A DNA stretch of 64,000 bases from Sporosarcina beigongshangi. GTDB taxonomy: Bacteria; Actinomycetota; Actinomycetes; Actinomycetales; Micrococcaceae. Positions within the stretch are counted from its first letter, which is position 1. Every line of letters starts with the position of its first letter. Below are positions 7,586 to 16,204 of the stretch, one piece after another. The notes beneath the pieces are model-generated. The model did no database searches, was not told the origin of the DNA, and saw nothing but the letters and a program-made list of their open reading frames with translations. A program made the translations under genes and the position numbers. Where the stretch lies: contig NZ_JADHDY010000010.1 of assembly GCF_016820535.1 (NCBI RefSeq), positions 96,031 through 160,030 of the forward strand. The letters run 5' to 3'.

Positions 7586-8358
7586 GATGCACCCCCTGCC
7601 CGGCGCGGCGACACCTGTTCGGCCGACCGGCGGCCCGCCTTCCCTTCGACGGCTGCGGGTGCCGTTGAAGGGAAGTGCAGGTCCATGTCGGCCACAAAAA
7701 GGCCCTGTTGCGGCAGCCAAAAATCGGCGAGGCGCAATTGCCCGGCCAGCGGTGCGGGCTGCCCCGCGCTTTCTCCGTCAATGGCGGCGCGGCTGTCCGC
7801 GACCGCCCACACGCGCAGCGGGCGCGCCTGGTAGGACTGACCGTTCGGCACAGTCCCGGCCAGCCGCAGCCTTCCTGCATGCAGGGCAGGGCCCATGAAC
7901 CGGCCCATCCCGGCAAGAACCGTGGGCCGTCCCCAGAGCCCGGCGGGAAGGAGGCCGGCTGCGGCGGTGAGGGCCGCCGTCGTGCGCGTTTCCTTGAGCT
8001 CAAGGCTCCAGCGCACGACGCCGGGCACGCCCACCGTGAGTGCGTTGGGGCCCTCCCAGCGGCTTTCCACCGGGGTGAGGCGGGTTTCGGCGACGGCGGC
8101 GCCGAAGTAGCGGGCGCAGCTTTGCTCGGGTGGGGCGTCGGCGTAGATGGTCCATCCGGCGTTGGGGCGGAATAGCCACACGGCGGTGTAGGCCGGGCCG
8201 ATGGAACTGGCGGGGAACCGCCGGAATGCAAGGTAGTGTCCCGAGCTGAACGGCAGGCCCATGAGGGCGTAGCCATGCAATCGCTCGCAGTGTCCGGGAG
8301 GCAGGTCGGCGGCGGTCTCGGCCAATTCCGCCCAGTCCCGTGGTGTTGTTGCAGACAT
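7582..8358 (-). CDS. uncharacterised soluble protein coupled to DsrE
   Basis: A 258-residue protein of no family I recognise. It begins MSATTPRDWAELAETAADL and contains aromatic-rich stretches such as AYTAVWLFRPNAGWTIYAD and CARYFG, then many short beta-prone segments ending FVADMDLHFPSTAP. No signal peptide or membrane segment is visible. The layout suggests a lipocalin- or CrtC-like beta structure, but this is a weak impression. The start at ATG 8358 has an AAGGAG site. Its stop overlaps the DsrE gene, so the two probably act together. Confidence 0.65.
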   Translation of the reverse strand: MSATTPRDWAELAETAADLPPGHCERLHGYALMGLPFSSGHYLAFRRFPASSIGPAYTAVWLFRPNAGWTIYADAPPEQSCARYFGAAVAETRLTPVESRWEGPNALTVGVPGVVRWSLELKETRTTAALTAAAGLLPAGLWGRPTVLAGMGRFMGPALHAGRLRLAGTVPNGQSYQARPLRVWAVADSRAAIDGESAGQPAPLAGQLRLADFWLPQQGLFVADMDLHFPSTAPAAVEGKAGRRSAEQVSPRRAGGAS

Positions 8359-8474
8359 GATGTGCTCCTTCACGTTGTGTGAAAAAGCGTAGGTCCGCCG
8401 GACGGAGCAGACATGGGGCATTTGACCCATCTATGCCAGTTGTCGGGGCCGGTCCCAAAATGTCCATTAATTAA

Positions 8475-8699
8475 GTGATCCCTCGGGCCATGGGCGACAC
8501 AACGCCGGTTCTCGGCGGGTGCATTTACCGCCTGTTTTCAACGTTGTTTGTCCGTCCATTGGCGGTGGCAAAACTGAATGCCGCACAGCTTGCACCCTCA
8601 GCCGACTGGATCGACGACTACCGCCTGTTCCGGGACGGGAGTTCCGACGCCTTGGACCGGCACCTCGCACGGGAACAGGAAGGCAGCACCGATGATTGA
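8475..8699 (+). pseudogene. ArsR-type regulator C-terminal remnant
   Basis: The last about 45 residues (KLNAAQLAPSADWIDDYR then ALDRHLAREQEG) resemble the C-terminal helix of ArsR-type regulators of the kind that precede SRPBCC genes. The N-terminal helix-turn-helix is missing and no ribosome-binding site is visible. A following ATGATTGA junction resembles the usual coupling to a second gene, but nothing recognisable continues. I read it as a degraded end of a regulator gene. The call is tentative. Confidence 0.35.
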
Positions 8700-8773
8700 G
8701 GCAGCACTCTCCACCGTCACGCGATTTTTCGCCGCGTCGCCCGGGGCCGGATGTGCGCTTGAGGGCCTGCCGG

Positions 8774-8989
8774 CTAGGCGACGCCGGCCTGCGGGGGAAA
8801 ATTCGGCGGCGCGTCGGGGTCCGGGGGAAACACCGGTTCCGGTGGTTCAGGGTGCGGGTAGGGTTCGTTTGGCTGCGGCGGCCGGTGCGGGTCCGGGGGC
8901 GCGGAGGGGTCGGGCGGCTGCGTGGGATCGGGATGGCGGGGCGGTCCGCCGGGGTCCGGGATGCTTTGCGCGGCTGGTTCCTGAGTCAT
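8774..8989 (-). CDS. short proline-rich protein
   Basis: A 71-residue frame starting MTQEPAAQSIPDPGGPP and consisting mostly of PDP, PPQP and PEPPEP units, rich in Pro, Asp, Glu and His, with no membrane segment. Such acidic proline-rich tails or linkers occur in Arthrobacter relatives. No strong ribosome-binding site is seen, and a longer frame begins at 9121 without better support. It could be a chance frame in GC-rich DNA. Function unknown. Confidence 0.4.
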   Translation of the reverse strand: MTQEPAAQSIPDPGGPPRHPDPTQPPDPSAPPDPHRPPQPNEPYPHPEPPEPVFPPDPDAPPNFPPQAGVA

Positions 8990-9145
8990 ATGCCAACGGT
9001 ACGCCGCGGGTAAGGGCGGGGGAATACTTTTGGCGGCAGGCCGCCGTCGACCGCTCCAGCAAATAGTCCGGCGCGGAATCACAGACAAGACGCAGCATGC
9101 ACTGGCATAGTTTGTATCCATACAAAGCTGAACCAGGAGTCAAAC

Positions 9146-9838
9146 ATGCGCAAAAAACTGATCGTGGCCGGGATCCTGCTGGTGGTGGCCATCGCGGCCG
9201 TGTGGGGCGGCAGTGTCATCTACGCCAACGTGCAGAACAGCCGGGCGAGCGGGGAATTCACGCTCACGCCCCAAACGCCGGGAACCGGCGCACCCAGTGG
9301 GGGCACTCCGGCGGCCCTTGCCCCGGAAGGGTTGTCCGGGACGTGGAAGATTGCTGAAGGTTCGCAGGCCGGATACAGGGTGGACGAGGTGTTGAACGGC
9401 CAGAATGCAACTGTGGTGGGGCGTACCAGCGCGGTCCAGGGCGAGGTGGCCATCGACGGCACCAGCCTCACCTCGGCGAAGGTGGTGGTGGACATGAACG
9501 GGCTCGTCACGGACAGCGACAGCCGGGACCGGCAATTCCAAAGCATCGTGAAGACGCAGGAATTCCCCACATCTACATTTACGCTGACGGAACCCGTGGA
9601 CATTGCCGGGGTGGCAGGCGGCGCGGCATCAGTTACGGCAAAGGGCGAGCTGAACATTGCCGGTGTCAGCCGCGCAGTCACCGCCAGCCTCCAGGCACAG
9701 TCAACGGGCGGCGGCGTGCAGGTGACGGGCTCGATTCCCATCACCTTCTCCGACTTTGGCATAGGCGCCCCGAACCTGGGTTTCGTTAAAGTGGAGAACT
9801 CCGGGACCGTGGAGATGCTGCTGACCCTGGTCAAGTAG
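9146..9838 (+). CDS. YceI family protein, membrane-anchored
   Basis: A 230-residue YceI-like protein, an extracytoplasmic lipocalin-shaped beta-barrel that typically binds isoprenoid-type lipids. Residues 5-25 form one membrane anchor or signal segment, then a Pro/Gly/Thr linker to about residue 60. The barrel follows: GTWKIAEGSQAGYRVDEVL, SAVQGEVAIDG, DSDSRDRQFQSIVKTQEFP (the family's D-x-RD..F motif region) and GELNIAGVSR. The ATG has a CAGGAG site. No operon partner. Its binding partner is not shown. Confidence 0.9.
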   Translation: MRKKLIVAGILLVVAIAAVWGGSVIYANVQNSRASGEFTLTPQTPGTGAPSGGTPAALAPEGLSGTWKIAEGSQAGYRVDEVLNGQNATVVGRTSAVQGEVAIDGTSLTSAKVVVDMNGLVTDSDSRDRQFQSIVKTQEFPTSTFTLTEPVDIAGVAGGAASVTAKGELNIAGVSRAVTASLQAQSTGGGVQVTGSIPITFSDFGIGAPNLGFVKVENSGTVEMLLTLVK

Positions 9839-9895
9839 CCCGGTTCCAGGCAACCGGCCGACTGGTGATTGGCCCGTGGTTCAGCCTGTCAAGTG

Positions 9896-10109
9896 TCAGG
9901 TGTCGGCGAAGGCCAGCCCGCGACGGGCAAGTTCGCCACCCAGAATCCTGATTGCCTTGGGTCCCACCCCGTGCAGTTCGAGAAGCTGCCCGGCGCTGTG
10001 GGCGGCCAACTGGTCAAAGCGGGTGATGCCTTCCCTGGCCAGCGCCCGGGTTGCCGGTTTCGCGCGGAAATTCGGTCCCTTCCTGAATCCCTGGATCGCT
10101 CATGCCCAT
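9896..10109 (-). pseudogene. helix-hairpin-helix DNA-binding protein, frameshifted
   Basis: One frame reads NFRAKPATRALAREGITRF, then DQLAAHSAGQLLELHGVGPK and ILGGELARRGLAFADT, a small actinobacterial protein with a helix-hairpin-helix motif (HGVGPKAI) that would bind DNA non-specifically. That frame has no start codon. The natural start MGMSDPGIQEG at ATG 10109 (or 10103) lies in another frame. Removing one G from the GGG in GAAGGGACCG joins the two. I infer a one-base insertion, either a real mutation or a sequencing error. Confidence 0.6.
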
Positions 10110-10148
10110 ATTCTTGCACGGCGGTGGGTGCGGCAGCGCGGTCGCGCT

Positions 10149-11348
10149 TCATCCGGTGTCCGCCAACAGGTCCACTGCAAACTGTGCCATGGCCAGCCGG
10201 TTGGCCATGTATTGGCGCAGAACCTGTGAATCAGGCTCGGCGAGACGGGGGCTGTTGGCCACAACCAGTCCCGTGAACAATGCCATGGACAGTGCGTGCC
10301 CGCGCCGCACCACAGCCGCTGGAATGTCCGCCCCCGATTGCGCGAGGCCTGCGCAATAGGCGGGGAGGCACACAGCTTCGAGTGAGGCGAGCGTTTCCGC
10401 CGGCATGGCGCCGTCGTTGACCAACCCGGACAGCAACTGGCTCAGGTCAAACCCGGGACAGGCGGCCCCGTACAGGCCCCAGTCAATGACCACAAACGGC
10501 TCGGCGCCATCTCCTCCTGTCCCTCCGTCGGGTCCCCCGGCCTCCGGCATCAGCAGGTTTTGCGGGCTCGCGTCGCCATGTGAGGGAAATTGTTCCATGT
10601 CGAGCATCTCCTGCACCATGTCGCCGGCCCCCGCGGCCAAGGCGCGCAGTCCGGACACCAGCTCCGGTGTGGCGGCATCGGCCACAGCAGGGATGCGCCA
10701 CAGCTCCGGCCCCTGCAATGCGGGTGCGTGTACATGGGCAACCACGCCCTCAACGAAATACCGAAGCCTGTCGGCATCGCGTGCCGCGTCCAGTTCGGGC
10801 CCGCCTGTGCGGACGGCGGTGCTTCCGGCAAGGCGCCCAAGCCAGAGGGCAGCCCGGCCAAACTCCTGCTCCGACCATGCCGCGCCGGGCTGCTGGCGGA
10901 CATCCTCCATCCAGATGACGGTGCGCTCGTGGTCCACCTCGTGCAGGCCGTAAACCTCCGGAAGCCGGGCGCCGTCGGGCACCACCTGGGCCAATCGGGA
11001 ACCGTACACCTGCGCCTCGGTGCGCCAGGGGTAGCGCCGGGCCATCTCATCACGCATCTGGGGTGGAACTTGGCCAATACCGGGCCACAACCGGGGCGTC
11101 TGAATGAGCTTCGCGACGGCGGTAAACGGCGCCGGTTCCCCCAGGTCCACAGGCGTGGCGGCGGTACCGTGGATGCGCCACACTCCGCCGGTTGTCAGGT
11201 TCAGCACCGGCATGGGAATCGGGGCAGCTTCCGCCGCGATGACCGTGGCCCCCTCAGAGTGGAGGGCGCGTGCGGCAATGTCGGCGAGCAACGCGCCGTC
11301 CGGCGCGGCGGCACCCATGGGGGTGAGCATGGCCGGTGCAGCGTTCAT
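10149..11348 (-). CDS. aminoglycoside phosphotransferase-type kinase
   Basis: A 399-residue soluble protein of the APH/choline-kinase-like phosphotransferase family. The catalytic loop is in QFPSHGDASPQNLLMPE (His-Gly-Asp...Asn, near residue 270) and the metal-binding DxG-type aspartate in FVVIDWGLYGAACPG near residue 300. The N-terminal lobe is diverged. Family members phosphorylate small hydroxylated molecules such as antibiotics, sugars or choline; the substrate here is unknown. The start at ATG 11348 has an AAGGGAAG site. It is divergent from the YdjM-like gene, with an inverted repeat in between. Confidence 0.8.
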   Translation of the reverse strand: MNAAPAMLTPMGAAAPDGALLADIAARALHSEGATVIAAEAAPIPMPVLNLTTGGVWRIHGTAATPVDLGEPAPFTAVAKLIQTPRLWPGIGQVPPQMRDEMARRYPWRTEAQVYGSRLAQVVPDGARLPEVYGLHEVDHERTVIWMEDVRQQPGAAWSEQEFGRAALWLGRLAGSTAVRTGGPELDAARDADRLRYFVEGVVAHVHAPALQGPELWRIPAVADAATPELVSGLRALAAGAGDMVQEMLDMEQFPSHGDASPQNLLMPEAGGPDGGTGGDGAEPFVVIDWGLYGAACPGFDLSQLLSGLVNDGAMPAETLASLEAVCLPAYCAGLAQSGADIPAAVVRRGHALSMALFTGLVVANSPRLAEPDSQVLRQYMANRLAMAQFAVDLLADTG

Positions 11349-11416
11349 TGTGCTTCCCTTGCCGATGGGTTGGCGGGCTGCCTCCATCGTGGAGCTGCCC
11401 TGGGCACATGTCAACG

Positions 11417-11452
11417 CCGGATAATTTGTGTGAAATCCGAACAAATGTCCGG
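11417..11452. promoter_or_regulatory. inverted repeat between divergent genes
   Basis: Arms CCGGATAATTTGT and ACAAATGTCCGG, separated by 11 bases, form an imperfect inverted repeat (CCGGA and ATTTGT match) in the 233-base gap between the kinase gene and the YdjM-like gene. It may be an operator for one or both; no regulator gene is adjacent. Confidence 0.4.
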
Positions 11453-11581
11453 CAGGACTGTGACGGATGCCGCACGCCGTCGAACAGTGTCGGTGCCTGC
11501 CCGTAGGCTTGATCCAGCAGGTTTTGTCCACGTGTTTGCGGGATCAGAACATCGACCCGAGCAAGCTAAGGACGTGCCCTC

Positions 11582-12388
11582 ATGATGGGAGCCCACCACG
11601 CAGCCAGCGGCGCCGCCGTTTGGCTGGCCCTGACCACCCAGTTCGAAGTGGGTCTGGGCGGGCTGCACCAGATGCTGCCTGCAGTGCCGGAATCCGTGAC
11701 TGTGGGGATGGGCCTGATGCAGATGACTCCCACGGCCGTCGTGGCCGGTGCCGTGGTGGCTGCCGGTGCCGCGCTCGTACCCGACGCCGACCACCGGCAC
11801 GCCACGATCGCCAACTCGCTGCCGCCGCTTTCCAACGCCCTGTGCATCCAGATCGGGCGGATGTCCGGCGGGCACCGGCAGGGCACCCACTCCATCCTCG
11901 GCCTGGCCGTTTTCGTCTTGATCGCCGCCCTTGCGGGGATGTGGCGGATCGAGCTGCCGTTTGGCACCATCTTCCCCGGCGCCGGCCTGCTGGCCGTCCT
12001 CCTGGCCTCTTTCGCCGCCAAGGCGCTGAAGTTCATCCCCGACACCATGCAGAAATTCCCCTGGATCCTGGGTATCTCCGTCGGCCTTTACGTCACCTTG
12101 TTTGCCCCGCAGGAGGACTACTGGTTCCCCATGGCGATGGGCATCGGCGTGGTCGCCCACATCGCCGGCGACATGCTGACCACCGGCGGCTGCAACCTGA
12201 TGTGGCCAATCCGCATCAAGCCGCCACGCTGGCTCCGCCGCATGCCCTTCGCCAGGAAATTCTGGCGCCCGGGAGGACATGTAGCCGTGCCCATCCTGGG
12301 TAACGCCGGCTCCGTCCGCGAGTGGCTGCTGCTGGTGCCGGTCAGCGGCTATGTCATCTGGGCCATTGCGGCCGCCGCCTTCTCCTAG
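11582..12388 (+). CDS. YdjM-type metal-dependent hydrolase-like membrane protein
   Basis: A 268-residue inner-membrane protein of the YdjM/LexA-binding-type family. It shows the family's conserved metal-site-like pieces: an N-terminal GAHHAASGAA, then VPDADHRHATIAN near residue 62, the GGHRQGTHSILG box near residue 97 and HIAGDMLTTGG near residue 197. About five hydrophobic segments lie between them. Family members are annotated as membrane-bound metal-dependent hydrolases, but substrates are unknown. The start at ATG 11582 has an AAGGA site; a second ATG follows at once. Confidence 0.8.
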   Translation: MMGAHHAASGAAVWLALTTQFEVGLGGLHQMLPAVPESVTVGMGLMQMTPTAVVAGAVVAAGAALVPDADHRHATIANSLPPLSNALCIQIGRMSGGHRQGTHSILGLAVFVLIAALAGMWRIELPFGTIFPGAGLLAVLLASFAAKALKFIPDTMQKFPWILGISVGLYVTLFAPQEDYWFPMAMGIGVVAHIAGDMLTTGGCNLMWPIRIKPPRWLRRMPFARKFWRPGGHVAVPILGNAGSVREWLLLVPVSGYVIWAIAAAAFS

Positions 12389-12390
12389 GG

Positions 12391-12885
12391 CTACCCGGAC
12401 CCGCCGACTTCCACCAGCCACAGCCGGGGCTTCGCCGTGCTGGTGAGCCTGCCGTGGCGGACCACCCGGTAGCGGTGCCCGTAGGCGTCCGTGACGTGGG
12501 CCGCCCCGCCGATTCCGGTGAGCATGGGCGCAAGCTGCATGGTTTCGAAGATGTCGGCCAGCAGGGTCGCCAACGTGTGCGGGTGGACGCGGCGTATCCG
12601 GTGGTCTTCCGGGAACCGCCGCATGGCCAGCAGCCACTCGTGTCTGAGCCAGTGGAAATCCACCGTCCCGTGGGGCCTGGTGAGCACCATCCCTCTCTCC
12701 CCGGCAACCAGGCGGTGGCAATTCCCGCCACGGTCCAGGACGCACACGGCCTCGTCCGGATACTCGAAGTGGGCCACAACGCCGGCGCTGTCTGGATGGT
12801 GGCTGAAGTGCCCGCCGTCGTCGATCGCAACATATCCCCCGGCCGGCCACGCCGGGCCGGCGGCCATCGGTGCTGTTCCCGCCAT
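12391..12885 (-). CDS. uncharacterised small soluble protein
   Basis: A 164-residue protein not recognised. It begins MAGTAPMAAGPAWPAGGYVA, is rich in His and Arg (HFSHHPDSAG, HRIRRVHPHTLA) and has no membrane segment. The pattern VVRHGRLTSTAKPRLWLVEV near the end suggests a beta-rich domain. The start at ATG 12885 has an AGGACGGAG site; a much longer upstream frame is antisense to trpF and not credible. It faces the YdjM-like gene tail to tail with only two bases between. Confidence 0.6.
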   Translation of the reverse strand: MAGTAPMAAGPAWPAGGYVAIDDGGHFSHHPDSAGVVAHFEYPDEAVCVLDRGGNCHRLVAGERGMVLTRPHGTVDFHWLRHEWLLAMRRFPEDHRIRRVHPHTLATLLADIFETMQLAPMLTGIGGAAHVTDAYGHRYRVVRHGRLTSTAKPRLWLVEVGGSG

Positions 12886-13116
12886 CTCCGTCCTCCGCAT
12901 CCGCCCGTCGCACCACCCCCACTCCAGAAAACCACCACACCGGCTCCGCGGACGGACCCTTGACGATTTCCATATGCGAACGCCCAAAACTTTGCCGTTT
13001 CGTTGACGCGCGCCCCGTCCCGGCGGCGGCACCCCGCAGCTGTTAACATGGCCAGTGGGATGCACGACGGCGGTCCCTCCTTCGCTGTCGATCGTTGGAC
13101 AAGGTTGTGGCTGGGC

Positions 13117-13722
13117 ATGTACGTAAAGATCTGTGGCTTGCAAACCACCGAGACGGTGGCTGCCGCGGTGGAGGCGGGTGCAGACGCCGTCGGCTTTGTG
13201 TTTGCCCCGGGCAGCCCCCGCACCGTGACCGCCGAACTGGCCGCCGAACTTGTCGCGTCCGTGCCGGCCGGTGTGGAAACGGTGGGCGTCTTCCGCAACC
13301 AGCCCTTGGCGGAGGTGCTGGACACGGCCCGCCGGGCAGGGCTGACCACCGTGCAGCTGCACGGGGACGAACCCCTGGATGACATCGAACTGGCCCGGGC
13401 CGCCGGGTTCCGCACCCTCCGCGCTTTTTCCGCGGAGGCCTACAACGCACTCACGGCGGCGGACAGGGAAGCCTGGGACGCCGAACGCCTGCTGCTTGAC
13501 GCCGTCGAGCCGGGCGCCGGCGTGACATTTGATGCCTCGGTGCTGCACGCGGTTCCTTCAGGTTTCTGGCTGCTGGCAGGCGGGCTGACGCCCGGGAACG
13601 TGGCGGGGCTGGCCGCTTCCATGAAGGCTGGCGGGGTGGATGTGTCCAGCGGCGTCGAATCGAGCCGAGGCGTCAAGGATGTGGCACTCATCCGGGCGTT
13701 TGTCAGCGCCGCACGGGTCTGA
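13117..13722 (+). CDS. trpF: phosphoribosylanthranilate isomerase
   Basis: Converts N-(5-phosphoribosyl)anthranilate to the carboxyphenylamino-deoxyribulose phosphate in tryptophan synthesis. The 201-residue TIM barrel has all family marks: VKICGLQTTE with the catalytic Cys near residue 6, DAVGFVFAPGSPR, TVQLHGDE, LLLDAV with the general-acid Asp, LAGGLTPGNV and VDVSSGVESSRGVKD. The start is ATG 13117. It stands outside any trp operon here, as is common in Micrococcaceae. Upstream 230 bases hold no other gene. Confidence 0.95.
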   Translation: MYVKICGLQTTETVAAAVEAGADAVGFVFAPGSPRTVTAELAAELVASVPAGVETVGVFRNQPLAEVLDTARRAGLTTVQLHGDEPLDDIELARAAGFRTLRAFSAEAYNALTAADREAWDAERLLLDAVEPGAGVTFDASVLHAVPSGFWLLAGGLTPGNVAGLAASMKAGGVDVSSGVESSRGVKDVALIRAFVSAARV

Positions 13723-13774
13723 CGGCCGCTTCCGACCCTCCACCCTCAACTTTCCTCTGCGAACTGACGATTTG

Positions 13775-13802
13775 TGCCCCTATTGGTTATGTCTGAGGGG
13801 CA
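13775..13802. terminator. hairpin downstream of trpF
   Basis: Arms TGCCCCT and AGGGGCA enclose a 14-base loop 50 bases after trpF. No T tract follows, so a terminator role is a guess from position. Confidence 0.3.
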
Positions 13803-13929
13803 GGAATTGCCAGGTCACGGGTGGGAATCACCGTCGGGCCGCCGAATTGCGTCGCCCAACTTCTCCAGGCTCCGGCGCGCGGCCCCGCATTTACGGCAAA
13901 CGTCCCGCGATCCGATTAAAGGCCATAGA

Positions 13930-13939
13930 CTTTACATAA
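13930..13939. promoter_or_regulatory. CTTTACATAA core upstream of the ROK gene
   Basis: The ten bases CTTTACATAA are identical to the centre of the 32-bp palindrome at 15259-15290 read on the other strand. Lying 79 bases before the ROK gene, this may be a half-site through which the regulator controls itself. A short palindrome TTGATCATCAA at 13961-13971 lies nearby. Confidence 0.4.
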
Positions 13940-14017
13940 CCTGCCCAGGCTGCCCCACTATTGATCATCAACGCGGCATCCGGGCCCAAGTCAGTGGTTT
14001 GAAAGGAAGTTGGGGCA

Positions 14018-15184
14018 ATGCTTACACCTGATGCCAGTGCTCTGCAGTCAGTCCGGCGCCGGCATGAGCTGAGGGTCATTGAGACCCTCGTTGCGCACGG
14101 GACCAGAACACGGCGGGACCTGGAGGCGGACACCAAGCTCTCCCGCACGACCCTGTCGACGATTGTTGGCGACTTGCGCGACCGCGGAGTACTCGCCGAG
14201 ATCGACCCGCCGACTGCCGTCACGGGACGCAACGGACGCCCCACCAAGCACCTGTCACTAAACCCGTCGGCCGGCGCCGCCGTCGGTATTGAACTGGGGC
14301 GCCACCGCATCAGCGTCTCCCTGTGCGGGTTCAACGGTTCAACGGTGGCCCACGAGCAACGCAGCATCCCGGGGACGCTGGGGCTCGATGCCAAGGTTCA
14401 GGCGGCGGCGGACATCGTCAAGGGAATGATTGCCGACGGCCGGATCATGCCGAACGCCGTTGGCGGGGTCGGGGTCGGCATCGCCAGCCGCCATGCCGAT
14501 CCCAGGGCACTGGCTGACGGCGCGGAACTGCAACCCGACCCGCGCGGGGCATCCCTGGCGCCCCTGCGGCAGCTCCTGCCCGCCCCGTTGATGTGGGACA
14601 ACAACATCCGCCTGGCCGCCATGAACTACGGACTGGACGGCGAGGAATTGCTCTACGTCGTCCTGTCAGCCGGCATCAGCTCCGCAATAGTCACGCAGGG
14701 CAAGCTCCTGCGGGGAGGCAACGGCATCGCAGGGGAACTGGGCCACATGAGCGTTGACTTTGCCGGAACCCCCTGTTGGTGCGGGCGCCGGGGCTGCCTG
14801 GAGAGCTACCTCAACGAGGACAACGTGTTGCGCGAGGCTGCCCACCGGGGACAGGCCTTTCCCACTGTGGCGGAACTGGCCAAGGCCGCGCAGGCCGGCG
14901 ACGGCATCGCCGGAAACATCGTGGACTGGGCCGGCGAACTCCTCGCAAGGGCCATCGTGGACGCCTGCGTGCTGCTCGACCCGGCACGGGTGGTCATCGC
15001 CGGCGAACTCTCGCAATTTGGCGACCGCCTGCTGGCGCCTTCCCGCAGGGACCTGGCGGCCCAGCAGCTTGGACTGGGACCGCGAACCACCACTGTTGAG
15101 TCGGCCCCGTACCTGCCCACAGCCGGAAGCGACGGCGCCGCCCGCATGGCGCTAAACCACTTGATTCTCTCCGATCCCGCCTGA
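14018..15184 (+). CDS. ROK family transcriptional regulator
   Basis: A 388-residue repressor of the NagC/Mlc-like ROK class. Residues 10-70 form a winged helix (RTRRDLEADTKLSRTTLSTI). The rest is the ROK sugar-kinase-like fold: GIELGRHRISVSLCGFNG near residue 90, GELGHMSVDF, and the zinc site H...CWCGRRGC near residues 245-260. Such regulators bind amino sugars, glucose or xylose-type sugars. Downstream lie an ABC importer, a sulfatase and a hexosaminidase, so a GlcNAc-type ligand is a reasonable inference. The likely operator is the 32-bp palindrome after the gene. Confidence 0.9.
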   Translation: MLTPDASALQSVRRRHELRVIETLVAHGTRTRRDLEADTKLSRTTLSTIVGDLRDRGVLAEIDPPTAVTGRNGRPTKHLSLNPSAGAAVGIELGRHRISVSLCGFNGSTVAHEQRSIPGTLGLDAKVQAAADIVKGMIADGRIMPNAVGGVGVGIASRHADPRALADGAELQPDPRGASLAPLRQLLPAPLMWDNNIRLAAMNYGLDGEELLYVVLSAGISSAIVTQGKLLRGGNGIAGELGHMSVDFAGTPCWCGRRGCLESYLNEDNVLREAAHRGQAFPTVAELAKAAQAGDGIAGNIVDWAGELLARAIVDACVLLDPARVVIAGELSQFGDRLLAPSRRDLAAQQLGLGPRTTTVESAPYLPTAGSDGAARMALNHLILSDPA

Positions 15185-15185
15185 T

Positions 15186-15218
15186 GGCGGCACCGGCGGC
15201 CAGCCACGCCGTGCCGCC
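15186..15218 (+). terminator. hairpin after the ROK gene
   Basis: Perfect eight-base arms GGCGGCAC and GTGCCGCC with a 17-base loop start one base after the ROK stop codon. No T tract follows. It may separate the ROK transcript from the importer operon. Confidence 0.45.
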
Positions 15219-15258
15219 GGAAGGGGCATCCTAGGCGAAACTTTGTCGCACAGACATG

Positions 15259-15290
15259 TGTCAAGACTCTTTATGTAAAGAGTGTTGACA
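15259..15290. promoter_or_regulatory. 32-bp palindrome, putative ROK operator
   Basis: The left arm TGTCAAGACTCTTTAT and right arm GTAAAGAGTGTTGACA match in 14 of 16 positions. The site ends 30 bases before the ATG of the importer permease gene. Its core recurs upstream of the ROK gene. Size, symmetry and position fit a repressor operator, but the promoter elements themselves are not clear. Confidence 0.7.
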
Positions 15291-15320
15291 CCGTGTGATG
15301 CATGCCATAGATTGTTTCGC

Positions 15321-16196
15321 ATGGCACCAACAGACTCGATCAACGCCCTGGCGGCCCCGGCACCTGCCGGCACCACCCAAAGCGGCAAGAGCCCCAACGA
15401 CCGTCCACCCGCAACAGCCAGAAAGAGCAGCCCCCTGCGGCGCAAGCTCAGCCGCAGGACACTGCTGGCAATCAATATCACTTCGGTGGCAGCAGGCCTG
15501 TTGGCCTGGTACCTCGTTGCGGCTACCGGCATCGTGGGACTGCCTGGTCCCGACGAGGTGCTTGTCCGCGGCGGAGAACTCCTGGCCGACGGGACCCTGG
15601 CAGAGGACACAGCCGCCTCCCTCGCGCGAGTCCTGAGCGGATTTCTCGTTGGCAGCCTGCTGGCCATCCCGGTGGGCTTCCTCATGGGCTGGTATCAGGT
15701 GGGCCGGGCCATCATCGAACCCTGGGTGCAGTTCTTCCGCACCATTCCCCCGCTGGCACTTCTGCCGCTGGTCATGGTCACCATGGGCATCGGCGAAATG
15801 CCGAAGATCTTTGTCATTTTCCTGGCAGCATTCCTCTCGTGCGTAATCTCCACCTACCAGGGCGTCGTCAGCGTGGACAAGACCCTCATCAACGCCGCCC
15901 GTGTCCTGGGCGCAAACAGCATGGTCATCTTCGGCCGTGTTGTCATCCCGGCATCCTCACCCTTCATCCTGGTCGGCATGCGGATCGGTCTCGGTGCTGG
16001 CTGGGCAACAGTTGTGGCCGCCGAACTCATCGCCGCACCCAACGGGCTCGGCATGCGCATGCAGCAGGCACAACAGTTCTACGACATGCCCACCATCTTG
16101 GTGAATGTGATCGTCATCGGCATCCTCGGCCTCCTCATGGACCGCCTGCTGCTGATGATCGAGGCCCACCTGACCCGCTGGCAAGAACGCCGCTAA
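15321..16196 (+). CDS. ABC importer permease, NitT/TauT type
   Basis: Membrane subunit of an importer of the nitrate/sulfonate/taurine class. The 291-residue protein has a 40-residue hydrophilic lead, then about six membrane segments. The loop [25 protein letters not shown] near residue 180 is the family's EAA-type contact with the ATPase. In this class, substrates include sulfonates, taurine and sulfate esters. It is followed after eight bases by the ATPase gene, then the binding protein and a sulfatase. The start at ATG 15321 is preferred over an upstream TTG/ATG that would overlap the palindrome. Confidence 0.9.
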   Translation: MAPTDSINALAAPAPAGTTQSGKSPNDRPPATARKSSPLRRKLSRRTLLAINITSVAAGLLAWYLVAATGIVGLPGPDEVLVRGGELLADGTLAEDTAASLARVLSGFLVGSLLAIPVGFLMGWYQVGRAIIEPWVQFFRTIPPLALLPLVMVTMGIGEMPKIFVIFLAAFLSCVISTYQGVVSVDKTLINAARVLGANSMVIFGRVVIPASSPFILVGMRIGLGAGWATVVAAELIAAPNGLGMRMQQAQQFYDMPTILVNVIVIGILGLLMDRLLLMIEAHLTRWQERR

Positions 16197-16204
16197 GGAG
16201 CACC

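Noticed and set aside
12391..13548. A 385-residue minus-strand gene overlapping trpF
   Set aside because: The part beyond 12885 is antisense to trpF and lacks sensible composition; a good start with a ribosome-binding site exists at 12885.
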